64,000 nt of DNA from Bacillus massiliigorillae (GCF_000380245.2 NZ_HG428741.1:2363665-2427664), one strand, 5' to 3'; shown: positions 35,823 to 45,206, numbered from the stretch's first letter. Translations and numbers: made by a program. Notes: generated from the letters alone by a model not told the origin.

Positions 35823-37754
35823 TCACATAATTCTTTTAAACATCTTCTCAATATCACGTGTTGAATAGTGAATAATAATCGGTCTTCCATGCGGACATGT
35901 AAACGGATCAGATGCTTGTCTTAATTGTTCTAGCAATGAAGTAATTTCATCATTACGTAAATGATGATTAGCTTTTATCGAAGCTTTGCAACTCATTAAT
36001 ATAGCAGCTTCTTCACGCAATTTCTTAATGTCAACCTTCTTCATGTGTAGTAATTGGTCAAGAATGCTTTCAATTAATTCTTGCTCATCACCAGAAGGAA
36101 ACCATTGTGGATGCGAACGAACAATAAAGGCATTATGACCGAAGTCCTCTAAGAAAATCCCGACTTCTTTTAGCAACTCAATATTTGCTTGAATTTTAAT
36201 ACTTTCATCATACGAATAATTAAGTGTGATAGGCACTAATAAATCTTGCATTTCATTACCCACTTGGCCTACTTTATCACGGAAGAATTCATACTTAATT
36301 CTTTCCTGAGCCGCATGCTGGTCTATCATATAGAGACCATTTTCATTTTGAGCGAGTATATAAGTGCCATGCAACTGTCCAATTGGATAGAGCGTAGGAA
36401 TTCTACTTGTAGGCTCCTCTATTTTTCCCGTTACAACCTCACTTACTTCTGGCTCTTTATAAATCTCTTCCTCTACCTCAACTATTTCTTCCTCTAGTTC
36501 AGGCTCTTCTTCATATGATATAGAAGAGTAATTTTCAACTGGAGTAATAAATGTTTCTGTCTCCTCCAATTTTGGTGGTGGTATAAACATCGGCTCAACT
36601 GTTGGAATGGAATGTAGCGCTCCATCTTCACGAATTGTTGTATTCAAAGTCGAAATTGCTTGCTTTTCCAGCTTATTAGGTGGTGTATAGTTTGATTCTA
36701 GTGAGAACGCAACCTGCTCCGACTGTTGCTTTGTAGGTTTTTGCTTCTCAACATTTGAAGGAATAAGCACTTCTTTCTTAAAGGCTTTAATAATGGTCTC
36801 AGTAATTAATTCCATTAATTCTTGTTCTTTACTTAAACGAACTTCCAACTTAGCTGGATGAACATTCACATCAACTATGATTGGATCCATCTCTATATCT
36901 AGCAAGACGATTGGATATCTCCCAATTGGCAAGAGTGTATGATAACCCTCTAGAATAGCCTTAGACAAAAGGAAATTTTTAATATATCGACCATTAATCA
37001 TTAGCGACATATAATTTCTCGACGCTCTTGTACTTTCAGGATAAGAAATATATCCTTTCAAACGAAAATCTAAAGAGTGTGCTGAGATTGGTATCATTTT
37101 CTTCGCTAAATTAAAGCCATAAATAGAAGCTAATACCGCTCTTACATCACCATTACCATTAGTATGAAGGATGTTCTTACCATTATGAGAAAGCTTAAAC
37201 GATACCTCCGGATGCGATAGTGCCAGGCGATTGACTACATCCGTAATATTACCTAACTCTGTATGAATTGTTTTTACATATTTTAAACGCGCTGGTGTAT
37301 TGAAGAATAAATCAGATACGGTAATATCCGTTCCTTTTCTCGCTGAACAACTAGTGTTAGAAAGAAGCTTTCCACCTTCTAACACTACATGCGTCCCAGC
37401 ATCTCGCCCAGTGCTTGTCTTTAAATCGAACATCGAAACAGAAGCTATACTTGGTAAAGCTTCACCCCTAAAGCCTAATGTACGAATACGAAATAAATCA
37501 TTTTCATCTTTTATTTTGCTCGTTGCATGGCGATCAAAAGCTTTCACAACATCATCCTGTTCAATACCATCACCATTGTCAATAATGCGAATACTTTTTA
37601 ATCCCGCTTCTTCAATTTCAATTTCAATAATGGTGCTATTAGCATCAATGCAGTTTTCGACCAGTTCTTTTACAACGGATGCAGGTCTTTCAACTACTTC
37701 ACCAGCCGCGATTTTATTAGATAGCTCATCACTTAATTGGATGATTTTTCCCAA
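35823..37754 (-). CDS. mutL: DNA mismatch repair protein MutL
   Basis: A 643-residue repair ATPase that links MutS to strand removal. The N-terminal GHKL domain has ELVENCIDAN, DNGDGI and RGFRGEALPSI. A Glu/Pro-rich linker spans about 350-450. The C-terminal dimer domain carries DQHAAQERIKYE, the metal-binding motif of endonuclease-type MutL proteins, so it should nick DNA, as expected in bacteria without MutH. It lies 36 bp downstream of mutS in an operon. Confidence 0.97.
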   Translation of the reverse strand: MGKIIQLSDELSNKIAAGEVVERPASVVKELVENCIDANSTIIEIEIEEAGLKSIRIIDNGDGIEQDDVVKAFDRHATSKIKDENDLFRIRTLGFRGEALPSIASVSMFDLKTSTGRDAGTHVVLEGGKLLSNTSCSARKGTDITVSDLFFNTPARLKYVKTIHTELGNITDVVNRLALSHPEVSFKLSHNGKNILHTNGNGDVRAVLASIYGFNLAKKMIPISAHSLDFRLKGYISYPESTRASRNYMSLMINGRYIKNFLLSKAILEGYHTLLPIGRYPIVLLDIEMDPIIVDVNVHPAKLEVRLSKEQELMELITETIIKAFKKEVLIPSNVEKQKPTKQQSEQVAFSLESNYTPPNKLEKQAISTLNTTIREDGALHSIPTVEPMFIPPPKLEETETFITPVENYSSISYEEEPELEEEIVEVEEEIYKEPEVSEVVTGKIEEPTSRIPTLYPIGQLHGTYILAQNENGLYMIDQHAAQERIKYEFFRDKVGQVGNEMQDLLVPITLNYSYDESIKIQANIELLKEVGIFLEDFGHNAFIVRSHPQWFPSGDEQELIESILDQLLHMKKVDIKKLREEAAILMSCKASIKANHHLRNDEITSLLEQLRQASDPFTCPHGRPIIIHYSTRDIEKMFKRIM

Positions 37755-37790
37755 GTTCCTTCACCTCTTTTCTCCTTTTCAAAGACATGC

Positions 37791-40451
37791 TTATGCTTTT
37801 ACTTTTTTCTGCAAATCATATAACGCGTTCATAGCGTCTAAAGGCGTCATATCCAAAATATTTAATGCTTTTAACTGCTGTAAACATTTTTGTTCAGACG
37901 ATGATAACTTTTCTTTTTTTATTGTTTTAGTTGTTTCAAAGAATGAGAGTTGCGCTTCTTCATCCTCTGTTGCCGGTGTTTTGATTTCTTCTTCTTTAAC
38001 GACTTCATTTACAACAGTTTTGACTTCTTCTTGTTTAACAGCTTCCTTTATCACGCTAGGAGCCGCTACAGGTTGCTCTGATTCGAATTGCTGTAATAAC
38101 TCATTAGCTCTATTAATCAATTCCTCTGGAAGCTCTGCAAGCTGCGCCACATGTATACCATAACTCTTATCTGCTGCTCCTTCTTTGATTTTGTGAAGGA
38201 ATACAACTGTCCCATTTTGCTCAACAGCACTAACATGGACATTTTGTAGGGCATGCAAGCTTTGATCTAAAGATGTCAATTCATGATAATGAGTTGAAAA
38301 TAACGTTTTTGCACCAATTTTACCATGAATATACTCGATTATTGCTTGAGCGAGAGCCATTCCATCATATGTGGATGTACCTCGTCCAATTTCATCAAAG
38401 AGAATTAAACTATTTTGAGTAGCATGGGCAATCGCATGTTTCGCCTCTAGCATTTCCACCATGAATGTACTTTGTCCTGATATTAAATCATCCGCTGCGC
38501 CTATTCGTGTAAAGATTTGATCAAAAATCGGTAGCTCAGCTTTTTCAGCAGGTACAAAACAGCCCATTTGTGCTAAGACAGCTGTTAAAGCAATCTGACG
38601 CATATACGTACTTTTACCAGACATATTTGGTCCTGTTATTAACAGCATTTCACGATTTTCATTTAAAATACAATCATTTGGTACATATTGCTGCTTTTGC
38701 ATCACTTTCTCTACAACTGGATGACGTCCATCAATAATGTTCACATGTCGTTGTTCAGAGAAAACAGGTCTGGTATAGTGACGCTTCTCACTAACTGTAG
38801 CAAAACATTGCAACACATCTAATTCACTAATACATTTCGCAAGTGCTTGCAACCTTGGAATATATTCTTTCACATGCTCTCTAATGGTTGAGAAGATGCT
38901 ATATTCAAGGTCCACCATTTTTTCTTCTGCTTCTAAAATTAATGTTTCTTTTTCTTTTAAATCTGGCGTAATATAACGTTCAGCGTTCGTAAGAGTTTGC
39001 TTACGTTCATACTGTCCTTCTTGTAAAAGATGAATATTAGCCTTCGTTACTTCAATATAATAACCAAACACCCGATTAAAGCCGATTTTCAATGACTTAA
39101 TCCCTGTTTTTTCACGTTCTTGTTTCTCTAGTGCCGCTATCCATGTTTTACCGTTACGACTTGCATCACGATATTGGTCAAGAGATTCATCATAGCCGTC
39201 CTTAATCATATTTCCTTCTTTAATAGAAAGCGGTGGATTTTCAACAAGTGACGATTCTAAAAGATCTGCTACTTCTTCACATGGATCTAAGCGAGCAAGT
39301 AGTTTTTGTAATTGTTGACTGTTTATATTCTCAAATATCGCAGCGATTCTTGGCACTTGCTGCAATGATTTTTTTAGGGCAATTAAATCACGAGCGTTCG
39401 CATTTCCAAAGGCTACTCTTCCTGATAAACGCTCTAAATCATATACTTCCTTTAAATTCTCACGTAATTCTTCTCGTTCAAAATAATTCGCAATTAACGA
39501 TTCTACCATATCATGACGCTCAGATATCGCATTTTGCGAAATCAATGGGCGGTCAACCCATTGCTTAAGCATCCGACTACCCATCGCTGTTTTCGTTTCA
39601 TCTAACAACCATAATAATGAGCCATTCTTCCCTTTTCCGCGAATTGTTTCAGTTAGCTCTAGATTACGTTTTGAATGATAGTCAATCTTTAAGTAACGGT
39701 TAGTTTCATAAGTCTCAGTTGTTTGTATATGATCTAGGCTTCTTTTCTGTGTTTTAAATAAATAATGAAGCAGTCGACATGTAGTAATGACTAGCTTTTC
39801 TTGTGTTAAACCGCTAATAATGGCTTCAAAACTAGCATCAACTTGTTCTTCATTTTCAATCGATAGAACAACACCATGGCTTTCTACTAAACGTTGCTGT
39901 AATTCTTCAGGAAAACTTTCATGTATAATAATTTCCTTCGCAGAAAGTGCAGCCACTTCATTTAAAACGTCTTGGAAAGAATCTGAAAGTAAAGTTACTT
40001 TGTTCTCACCTGTTGAAAGATCAGCAAATGCTAAACCAAATGTCCCATCTTCAAATAAAGTAAGCGATGTTAAGTAGTTATTTTCCTTTTCATCCATGCC
40101 TCGACCTTGCATTATCGTACCCGGTGTAATTAATTGTACTACTTCACGCCTTACAACGCCCTTAGCTTGACGAGGGTCTTCCACTTGCTCACATATCGCA
40201 ACCTTATAGCCTTTTTCTATTAATGTATCAATGTAATTAGCAGCAGAATGATATGGAATCCCACACATCGGAATTCGCTCTTTCGATCCACCATCTCTGC
40301 TTGTTAATGTTATTTCCAATTCTTGAGATGCATTAATCGCATCTTCAAAGAACATTTCATAAAAATCACCTAAACGAAAAAATAAAAAGGCATCTTGATA
40401 ATCTGCCTTTACTTGTAAATATTGCATAATCATAGGCGTATAAGTAGTCAT
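37791..40451 (-). CDS. mutS: DNA mismatch repair protein MutS
   Basis: An 886-residue mismatch sensor. The N-terminal mismatch-binding motif is GDFYEMFFEDA (with the base-stacking Phe). Connector, lever and clamp domains follow, then the ATPase with Walker A TGPNMSGKSTYMRQ and FDEIGRGTSTYDG as Walker B. Near the C-terminus an extended acidic linker ends in QLSFF, a canonical sliding-clamp binding motif. Length is standard for Bacillus. It is the first gene of the mutSL operon. Confidence 0.98.
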   Translation of the reverse strand: MTTYTPMIMQYLQVKADYQDAFLFFRLGDFYEMFFEDAINASQELEITLTSRDGGSKERIPMCGIPYHSAANYIDTLIEKGYKVAICEQVEDPRQAKGVVRREVVQLITPGTIMQGRGMDEKENNYLTSLTLFEDGTFGLAFADLSTGENKVTLLSDSFQDVLNEVAALSAKEIIIHESFPEELQQRLVESHGVVLSIENEEQVDASFEAIISGLTQEKLVITTCRLLHYLFKTQKRSLDHIQTTETYETNRYLKIDYHSKRNLELTETIRGKGKNGSLLWLLDETKTAMGSRMLKQWVDRPLISQNAISERHDMVESLIANYFEREELRENLKEVYDLERLSGRVAFGNANARDLIALKKSLQQVPRIAAIFENINSQQLQKLLARLDPCEEVADLLESSLVENPPLSIKEGNMIKDGYDESLDQYRDASRNGKTWIAALEKQEREKTGIKSLKIGFNRVFGYYIEVTKANIHLLQEGQYERKQTLTNAERYITPDLKEKETLILEAEEKMVDLEYSIFSTIREHVKEYIPRLQALAKCISELDVLQCFATVSEKRHYTRPVFSEQRHVNIIDGRHPVVEKVMQKQQYVPNDCILNENREMLLITGPNMSGKSTYMRQIALTAVLAQMGCFVPAEKAELPIFDQIFTRIGAADDLISGQSTFMVEMLEAKHAIAHATQNSLILFDEIGRGTSTYDGMALAQAIIEYIHGKIGAKTLFSTHYHELTSLDQSLHALQNVHVSAVEQNGTVVFLHKIKEGAADKSYGIHVAQLAELPEELINRANELLQQFESEQPVAAPSVIKEAVKQEEVKTVVNEVVKEEEIKTPATEDEEAQLSFFETTKTIKKEKLSSSEQKCLQQLKALNILDMTPLDAMNALYDLQKKVKA

Positions 40452-40530
40452 ACTCTTTCAAAACCTTTCCAACATAAATTCATCAAAACCCATTATAACA
40501 TATACACTAATGATAGAAACAAATAGAAAA

Positions 40531-40553
40531 AACTAGGAAGTTTCCTCCCTAGT
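40531..40553 (-). terminator. Terminator after cotE
   Basis: ACTAGGGAGG and CTTCCTAGT pair imperfectly on the minus strand, followed by TTTTTTC, 7 bases past the cotE stop. Confidence 0.75.
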
Positions 40554-40559
40554 CCTTGA

Positions 40560-41105
40560 TTAATCACAATCGCTGTTAATTATGAAATCTGGATTAATTT
40601 CTTCAAACTCATCATCGTCTACATCGCAAAACCAATCATCATCATCACAGGCTTCACTATTTGGACTAATTGCTACGCATACCTTCGTTTCACCTATTAC
40701 TTCTACAAAGAATTCTTTCTCTACTTCAACCTCAACATTTTTTCCACAAGATGCTATACAAGCTTCTACGCAATTTGGCTGTTGAATAACTTTTACGACA
40801 ATTTCACGATCATCATGGCAATTCGGATCACGATACTTTAGTTTTACGACATCTGTGTATTTAACCGTTTCCGTTGCAACATCTGTTTTTGTATTATTGT
40901 TATATGAATACCAGACGCTTACATCAAAGCTACCGCTAATATGAACCGTTTTCCCTACTTTTTTCGCTGTATAATGATGGTTTATTAACCAACATCCAAG
41001 TATGCTAGAAGGACAATGAGCAGGTTTGATTGTTTCGCAGGACTTTGTAAATTTACGTCCTTTGGCAACCACTGCCTTAGTAATTATCTCTCTATAGTGT
41101 GACAT
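40560..41105 (-). CDS. cotE: Spore outer coat morphogenetic protein CotE
   Basis: A 181-residue protein that directs assembly of the outer coat, and in the B. cereus group also helps attach the exosporium. It opens with YREIITKAVVAKGRKFT and PSSILGCWLINHHYTAKKVGKTV, followed by VWYSYNNNTKTDVATE and KLKYRDPNC, all close to CotE. The C-terminus is the characteristic acidic tail (EACDDDDWFCDVDDDEFEEINPDF). Compared with B. subtilis it has extra Cys residues. The gene lies upstream of mutS, as in other Bacillus. Confidence 0.96.
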   Translation of the reverse strand: MSHYREIITKAVVAKGRKFTKSCETIKPAHCPSSILGCWLINHHYTAKKVGKTVHISGSFDVSVWYSYNNNTKTDVATETVKYTDVVKLKYRDPNCHDDREIVVKVIQQPNCVEACIASCGKNVEVEVEKEFFVEVIGETKVCVAISPNSEACDDDDWFCDVDDDEFEEINPDFIINSDCD

Positions 41106-41368
41106 GAAGCGAACCCTCCTCGTTCAGTTTCAATTCATCCTATGCGTGTTAAAAGACTAGTGTGATTACTAATTTATCCTGTTCAAACTGGCACTAAGGC
41201 TCCTAAATCAATCTAAAAAATAAGATAAAACATAAAGTGCCAGTAAAAAAACTTTTGGTACAACAAGAATTTTGGCATTTTTTATATTTCATTGTATGCA
41301 TAATACAGGCGAGTGTGTATTTGTCTCACAAATAGTACAAAGTGAAATTTTCAAACAAAAGAAAAAAG
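41106..41368. other. Gap of about 260 bp between alkD-like gene and cotE
   Basis: No gene is visible. The sequence should contain the cotE promoter region, which I could not resolve with confidence. Confidence 0.4.
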
Positions 41369-41409
41369 GGTTGTCTAAAAAGTAATTTTCAATCACTTTT
41401 TAGACAACC
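41369..41409. terminator. Long hairpin terminator after the AlkD-like gene
   Basis: A 19-bp stem with one mismatch (41369-41387 with 41391-41409) begins GGTTGTCTAAAAAGT, 14 bases past the stop. It belongs to the same family as the hairpins after hfq and ymdB. Confidence 0.85.
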
Positions 41410-41422
41410 TCCTTAAGATAGT

Positions 41423-42064
41423 TTATAAGTATTTACTTGCTTCTCTAACACTTAATGGAGAAAGGGAATGCTCGTTAATAAACGCTCGAACCCATTCCTG
41501 ATTGGTTTTTGAGTATTCTCTTAATGCCCATCCAATAGCTTTATTAATAAAAAACTCATCACTATTCAAATTATGAACAATCGCGATTTTTAAAAATTCA
41601 GTATCTGTCTTGGCTTTATATTTAAGTTGGAACAATATTGAAACACGCCTTAACCATATATTGTCACAATCCATCCAAATTCGTATGATTTCTTTCAGTT
41701 TGGGATTCCTTTCACAAAGATACGCAATTAAATTATTCAACGTGTCCGTACTATCCCACCAAGAATGCCTTTTTATCAATCCTTCAATTGTATGTATATC
41801 GTCATCTCTTAATTTCGCTTTGTTTCCGATTAAATAATCAATAGCTAAGTAATGAAATTCCCTTTCCAGTCGATCATAACAAGCAAGTACGAACTCCCAA
41901 TCTATTTCACATTCCTTCTTCTTTTCCTTTAAAAACTCTTTACTAATTTTAGTTCGTTCAGGTTTTTGAATTCCAAGAAACAAGAAATGGTCCTTCATAT
42001 ACGCGCTCATTTTTTTCGCTTTTTCCTCATTCTCATTTGTCATATAGATTCCAAAAATATCCAC
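41423..42064 (-). CDS. AlkD-like DNA alkylation repair glycosylase
   Basis: A 213-residue HEAT-like-repeat protein of the AlkC/AlkD group, which excises alkylated purines. From memory of B. cereus AlkD the catalytic residues are retained: SWWDSTD (Trp103 and Asp107 matching AlkD Trp109 and Asp113), the Arg in IWLRRVSILFQ (Arg140), and Trp in AIGWALREY. The protein is about 20 residues shorter than AlkD at both ends and diverges in the N-terminal half, so it looks like a paralogue rather than AlkD itself. Possible alternative starts: MTNENEEK at residue 8. It is a lone gene between cotE and ricA. Confidence 0.85.
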   Translation of the reverse strand: MDIFGIYMTNENEEKAKKMSAYMKDHFLFLGIQKPERTKISKEFLKEKKKECEIDWEFVLACYDRLEREFHYLAIDYLIGNKAKLRDDDIHTIEGLIKRHSWWDSTDTLNNLIAYLCERNPKLKEIIRIWMDCDNIWLRRVSILFQLKYKAKTDTEFLKIAIVHNLNSDEFFINKAIGWALREYSKTNQEWVRAFINEHSLSPLSVREASKYL

Positions 42065-42140
42065 TAGTACTATTCCTCCCTATTACAATATCCTATTTCT
42101 ACTTTTAATCATAACAAACCTTTTTCACTTTGAAATTAAA

Positions 42141-42167
42141 AAAAGACCTCGCAAAATGCGAAGTCTT
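42141..42167 (-). terminator. Terminator after ricA
   Basis: AAAGACCTCGC and GCGAAGTCTTT pair with one mismatch around AAAAT; TTTTTTAATTTC follows on the minus strand. Confidence 0.85.
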
Positions 42168-42171
42168 TCCA

Positions 42172-42603
42172 TTATGAACAGCTGTTTTGGCTTTGATTTT
42201 TCACCTGAGAACCTGTCTCTCCACGAAGAATATTTCCACCTGTGGATTCTACGATGATGTCACTTACTTTATTTGAAACGGCTGACGAAACTAACTGTAG
42301 AAGTTCATTTACTTCTATTTGCGTTTGTTTAAATTGTTGTACAACTGGAATTTCATTAATCGTACTTTCAATTGCTTCAATTTTGTCTTGAACTTGCTTG
42401 AACGCTTTCTCCTTGCCATAATGCTCGAAGTTTATAGATTGCTTTTGCAAACTTTTTAGACTAGCGATTAACTCACGAACACGTTGATTCTCATGAATTT
42501 TTGCTTCCGCTTTCTTAAAGAAATCTACTTCTTCTGTTTCAGCAATCATCGTTGCAAGTTCTTCTGCCTTTGTAATAAGATCATCCTTCGTATACTTTGC
42601 CAC
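42172..42603 (-). CDS. ricA: RicA/YmcA, YlbF-family RNA processing factor
   Basis: A 143-residue helical protein of the YmcA/YlbF family. With RicF and RicT it forms a complex that aids RNase Y-dependent mRNA cleavage, and influences biofilm, competence and sporulation in B. subtilis. The sequence YTKDDLITKAEELATMIAETEEVDFFKKAEAKIHEN...LIASLKSLQKQSINFEHYGKEKA fits this family throughout. The C-terminal tail is polar and ends in a Cys (NSCS). It lies directly downstream of miaB, 1 base apart, so both are in one operon. Confidence 0.93.
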   Translation of the reverse strand: MAKYTKDDLITKAEELATMIAETEEVDFFKKAEAKIHENQRVRELIASLKSLQKQSINFEHYGKEKAFKQVQDKIEAIESTINEIPVVQQFKQTQIEVNELLQLVSSAVSNKVSDIIVESTGGNILRGETGSQVKNQSQNSCS

Positions 42604-42604
42604 C

Positions 42605-44143
42605 TTATTTCACCTCAACTGTTTGATCCACCAATTCACCGTTTAATGACCATGTTTTCGCATCTGTAATTTTCACTTTTACGATTGTACCAATTACAGA
42701 TTGAGGTGCAACAAAGTTTACCAGCTTGCTTTTCTTAGTATATCCGGCTAAAACATCTGGATTCTTCTTACTTTCCCCTTCAACTAAAACCTCTACTGTT
42801 TTTCCTACGTAGGACTTCATTTTCTCAGCAGAAATTTCATTCACAAGTGCATTTAAACGTTGTAGGCGTTCTTTCTTTACTTCCATAGGTACATTATCTT
42901 TCATTTTAGCAGCAGGTGTTCCTTCTCGTGGTGAATATATATATGTGTATGCTATATCAAATCCCACTTCTTTATATAATGAAAGCGTTTCTTCAAACTG
43001 CTCTTCCGTTTCATTCGGATACCCAACTATTATATCGGTAGTTAATGATAAATTTGGAATAGCTTTCTTTATTTTACCAACTAATTCTAAATATTGCTCG
43101 CGATTATACTTACGCGCCATAATTTTTAATACACTTGAGCTACCTGATTGAACTGGTAAATGAATATGATCTACCAAGTTTCCGCCTTTTGCTAAAACTT
43201 CGATTAAATGATCATCGAAATCACGAGGATGACTTGTCATAAAGCGAATACGTGGAATATCAATCTTACGAATTTCATCCATTAAGTCACCTAGACGATA
43301 ATCCATGTCTTTAAAATCTTTTCCGTATGCATTTACATTTTGGCCAAGAAGCGTTATTTCCTGATAGCCCTGAGCAGCTAAATGACGTACTTCTTGAATA
43401 ATTTCTTCTGGACGACGGCTACGTTCCTTACCTCGCGTATAAGGCACGATGCAATACGTACAAAATTTATCACAGCCATACATAATATTAACCCAAGCTT
43501 TAATATTACCTTTACGAACTTTAGGAAGGTTTTCAATTACATCGCCTTCCTTCGACCATACTTCGATTACCATTTCTTTAGAAAGATATGCTTCTTGTAA
43601 AATATTAGGCAAACGATGGATGTTATGTGTACCAAAAATCATATCTACAAAATGATGTTTTTGGAGGATGCGATTTACTACAGATTCTTCTTGAGACATA
43701 CATCCACACACACCAATTAATAAATCTGGCTTTTTCATTTTAAGTGGCTTTAAATGACCAAGCTCACCAAATACTTTATTTTCTGCATTTTCTCGAATTG
43801 CACATGTATTTAATAAGATAACATTCGCTTCATTCACATCATCCGTTGGCTCATAACCTAATGCCATAAAGATTCCGGCCATAACTTCTGTATCATGCTC
43901 ATTCATTTGACAGCCGTACGTACGAATAAGGAATTTACGCCCCACTCCCATTCCTCTAAACTGCTCAGAAATCGTGAAATCATTATGATATTGAACAGCT
44001 TCTTTACCACGTTTTTTAGCGTCTTTAAGAGATGGTGCTTCATATGTTTTTTCAAAATATTTGCTGTAATCCTTTTCGGATTTTTTGTCCGCTGGATTTT
44101 TTGAATTTACTTGTTGAGATTCTACACGTTGTTGCTCGTTCAT
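42605..44143 (-). CDS. miaB: tRNA-2-methylthio-N6-dimethylallyladenosine synthase MiaB
   Basis: A 512-residue radical-SAM enzyme that adds a methylthio group to i6A37 in tRNA, after MiaA. The N-terminal UPF0004 domain has YGCQMNEHDTE, NTCAIRENAE and GVCGCMSQEE, the Cys for the second cluster. The radical-SAM motif is YGCDKFCTYCIVPYTRG (CxxxCxxC). A C-terminal TRAM domain ends near residue 505. The first 70 residues form an extra charged extension (NSKNPADKKSEKDYSKYFEKTYEAPSLKDAKK...), common in Bacillus MiaB. Confidence 0.97.
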   Translation of the reverse strand: MNEQQRVESQQVNSKNPADKKSEKDYSKYFEKTYEAPSLKDAKKRGKEAVQYHNDFTISEQFRGMGVGRKFLIRTYGCQMNEHDTEVMAGIFMALGYEPTDDVNEANVILLNTCAIRENAENKVFGELGHLKPLKMKKPDLLIGVCGCMSQEESVVNRILQKHHFVDMIFGTHNIHRLPNILQEAYLSKEMVIEVWSKEGDVIENLPKVRKGNIKAWVNIMYGCDKFCTYCIVPYTRGKERSRRPEEIIQEVRHLAAQGYQEITLLGQNVNAYGKDFKDMDYRLGDLMDEIRKIDIPRIRFMTSHPRDFDDHLIEVLAKGGNLVDHIHLPVQSGSSSVLKIMARKYNREQYLELVGKIKKAIPNLSLTTDIIVGYPNETEEQFEETLSLYKEVGFDIAYTYIYSPREGTPAAKMKDNVPMEVKKERLQRLNALVNEISAEKMKSYVGKTVEVLVEGESKKNPDVLAGYTKKSKLVNFVAPQSVIGTIVKVKITDAKTWSLNGELVDQTVEVK

Positions 44144-44365
44144 GCATTAATCTCCTTTCTACACATAAATAATAAGTTTTGTCGCATTGTTGTATATATC
44201 AAATATTCCATTAAATGTATAGTGCTTATCTTATACACATTACAATAGTATAAATCTTTTATTCACAATTAACAATACATGTTAACACTTGATATTACTA
44301 CATTTAGTACTTTAACACATTTATAATTAATGATAGAGACGCCCTTACCTCTTGTCCGAAATATT
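44144..44365. other. Intergenic region upstream of the Cys/Arg-rich gene pair
   Basis: AT-rich sequence with no gene; it should contain the miaB promoter on the minus strand and the sporulation-type promoter of the next plus-strand gene near its right end. Confidence 0.4.
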
Positions 44366-44374
44366 CATACATTA
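44366..44374 (+). promoter_or_regulatory. Sigma-K-like -10 of the first Cys/Arg-rich gene
   Basis: CATACATTA fits CATANNNTA, with AC 17 bases upstream inside ACGCCCTTACCTC. The same block, ACGCCCTT[AT]CCTC-N14-CATACATTACAG, precedes the paralogue at 44.8 kb. Confidence 0.6.
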
Positions 44375-44405
44375 CAGTGAACTTACAAAAAGGAGAGGAT
44401 TTTTA

Positions 44406-44630
44406 ATGGGTTGTTCAAAAAACGAAGGTAAAAAACACGAAAGCTGTAACGAAAATCGTAATCGCGATTTTAACTTTAGAGTAAAAGTTAATCGTGATGA
44501 TTTCTGTGATGCTGTAAGAGAGTGCAGAGAGAAAAAACACGAATCAAGTAGCTGTGAAAAGAGAGAGCACCATAAAAAACGTTGTTGCCGTTGCCGTCGT
44601 AGCTGCTGCTGCTGCCGTTCTAGTTGGTAA
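44406..44630 (+). CDS. Small Cys/Arg-rich protein 1, probable spore coat or exosporium component
   Basis: A 74-residue protein starting at ATG 44406 with AAAGGAGAGG upstream (the open frame begins earlier without a start signal). It has one copy of the unit RNRDFNFRVKVNRDDFC-DAVREC and ends in a dense Cys/Arg tail (RCCRCRRSCCCCRSSW). Such composition suggests disulphide cross-linking or tight packing, as in coat proteins. The promoter block fits sigma-K. I cannot name a family. It is one of two adjacent paralogues between miaB and the korA-korB operon. Confidence 0.8.
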   Translation: MGCSKNEGKKHESCNENRNRDFNFRVKVNRDDFCDAVRECREKKHESSSCEKREHHKKRCCRCRRSCCCCRSSW

Positions 44631-44664
44631 TTCATTTCATCTATTAGCCATCAATTAATAAATA

Positions 44665-44700
44665 GAGAGCTTTTTGAAATAAATTTTCTAAGCTCTCCTT
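44665..44700 (+). terminator. Terminator between the Cys/Arg-rich genes
   Basis: GAGAGCTT (44665-44672) and AAGCTCTC (44690-44697) pair, followed by CTTTTC. Each paralogue thus has its own transcript. Confidence 0.7.
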
Positions 44701-44773
44701 TTCAATCAACATATGACTTTTAGACATTTATATTATATCTAGGTAAACGCCCTTTCCTCACGCCTATTCTCTG

Positions 44774-44782
44774 CATACATTA
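44774..44782 (+). promoter_or_regulatory. Sigma-K-like -10 of the second Cys/Arg-rich gene
   Basis: CATACATTA with the same upstream ACGCCCTTTCCTC block and 14-base spacing as the first gene. The AC of the -35 is changed to TC here, so strength may differ. Confidence 0.55.
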
Positions 44783-44815
44783 CAGAGAACTAACATTTGA
44801 GGAGAGGGTTATTTT

Positions 44816-45175
44816 ATGAGTTGTTCAAGAGAAAGAGATAATAATAGATGTGATGATAATCGCAATCGTGATGTTCATATTAGAGCTCGGTTAAACCGAG
44901 ATGACTTTTGCGATGCTGTAAGAGATTGTAGACGTCGTAATCAGAACGAGTCTAATGATTGTAGACGCCGTAATCGCGATGAATCCTGTGATCATAGACG
45001 TCGTAATCGTGATTTTAACATTAGAACTAGATTTAATCGAGATGATTTCTGTGAAGCTGTAAGAGACTGCAGACGCCGTAATCGTGAAGAATCTAGTAGT
45101 TTTAGACGTGGCTGTGACTGTCGTTGCCGCTGCAGATGCAGATGTCGTCGTTGCTGTTGTGGCATTTTCTTCTAA
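44816..45175 (+). CDS. Small Cys/Arg-rich protein 2, duplicated unit
   Basis: A 119-residue paralogue of the previous protein with two copies of the unit: RNRDVHIRARLNRDDFC (about 18-34) and RNRDFNIRTRFNRDDFC (about 63-79), each followed by [DE]AVRDCRRRN. Between them are short CRRRNxxES repeats, and the tail is CDCRCRCRCRCRRCCCGIFF-like. GAGGAGAGGG precedes the ATG. No family name can be given. Abundance of Arg and Cys, the sigma-K-like promoter and genome context suggest a late mother-cell product deposited in the coat or exosporium. Confidence 0.8.
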   Translation: MSCSRERDNNRCDDNRNRDVHIRARLNRDDFCDAVRDCRRRNQNESNDCRRRNRDESCDHRRRNRDFNIRTRFNRDDFCEAVRDCRRRNREESSSFRRGCDCRCRCRCRCRRCCCGIFF

Positions 45176-45206
45176 TTTAGCCTTTAATACATTAATAAAA
45201 TTGTAA

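Noticed and set aside
37300..38163. Long plus-strand ORF (287 codons)
   Set aside because: It is antisense to the 5' part of mutL and the 3' part of mutS, is Ser/Phe-rich as expected of a mirror frame, and has no ribosome binding site.
39233..39568. Plus-strand ORF of 111 codons inside mutS
   Set aside because: Mirror frame of mutS with biased composition and no start signal.
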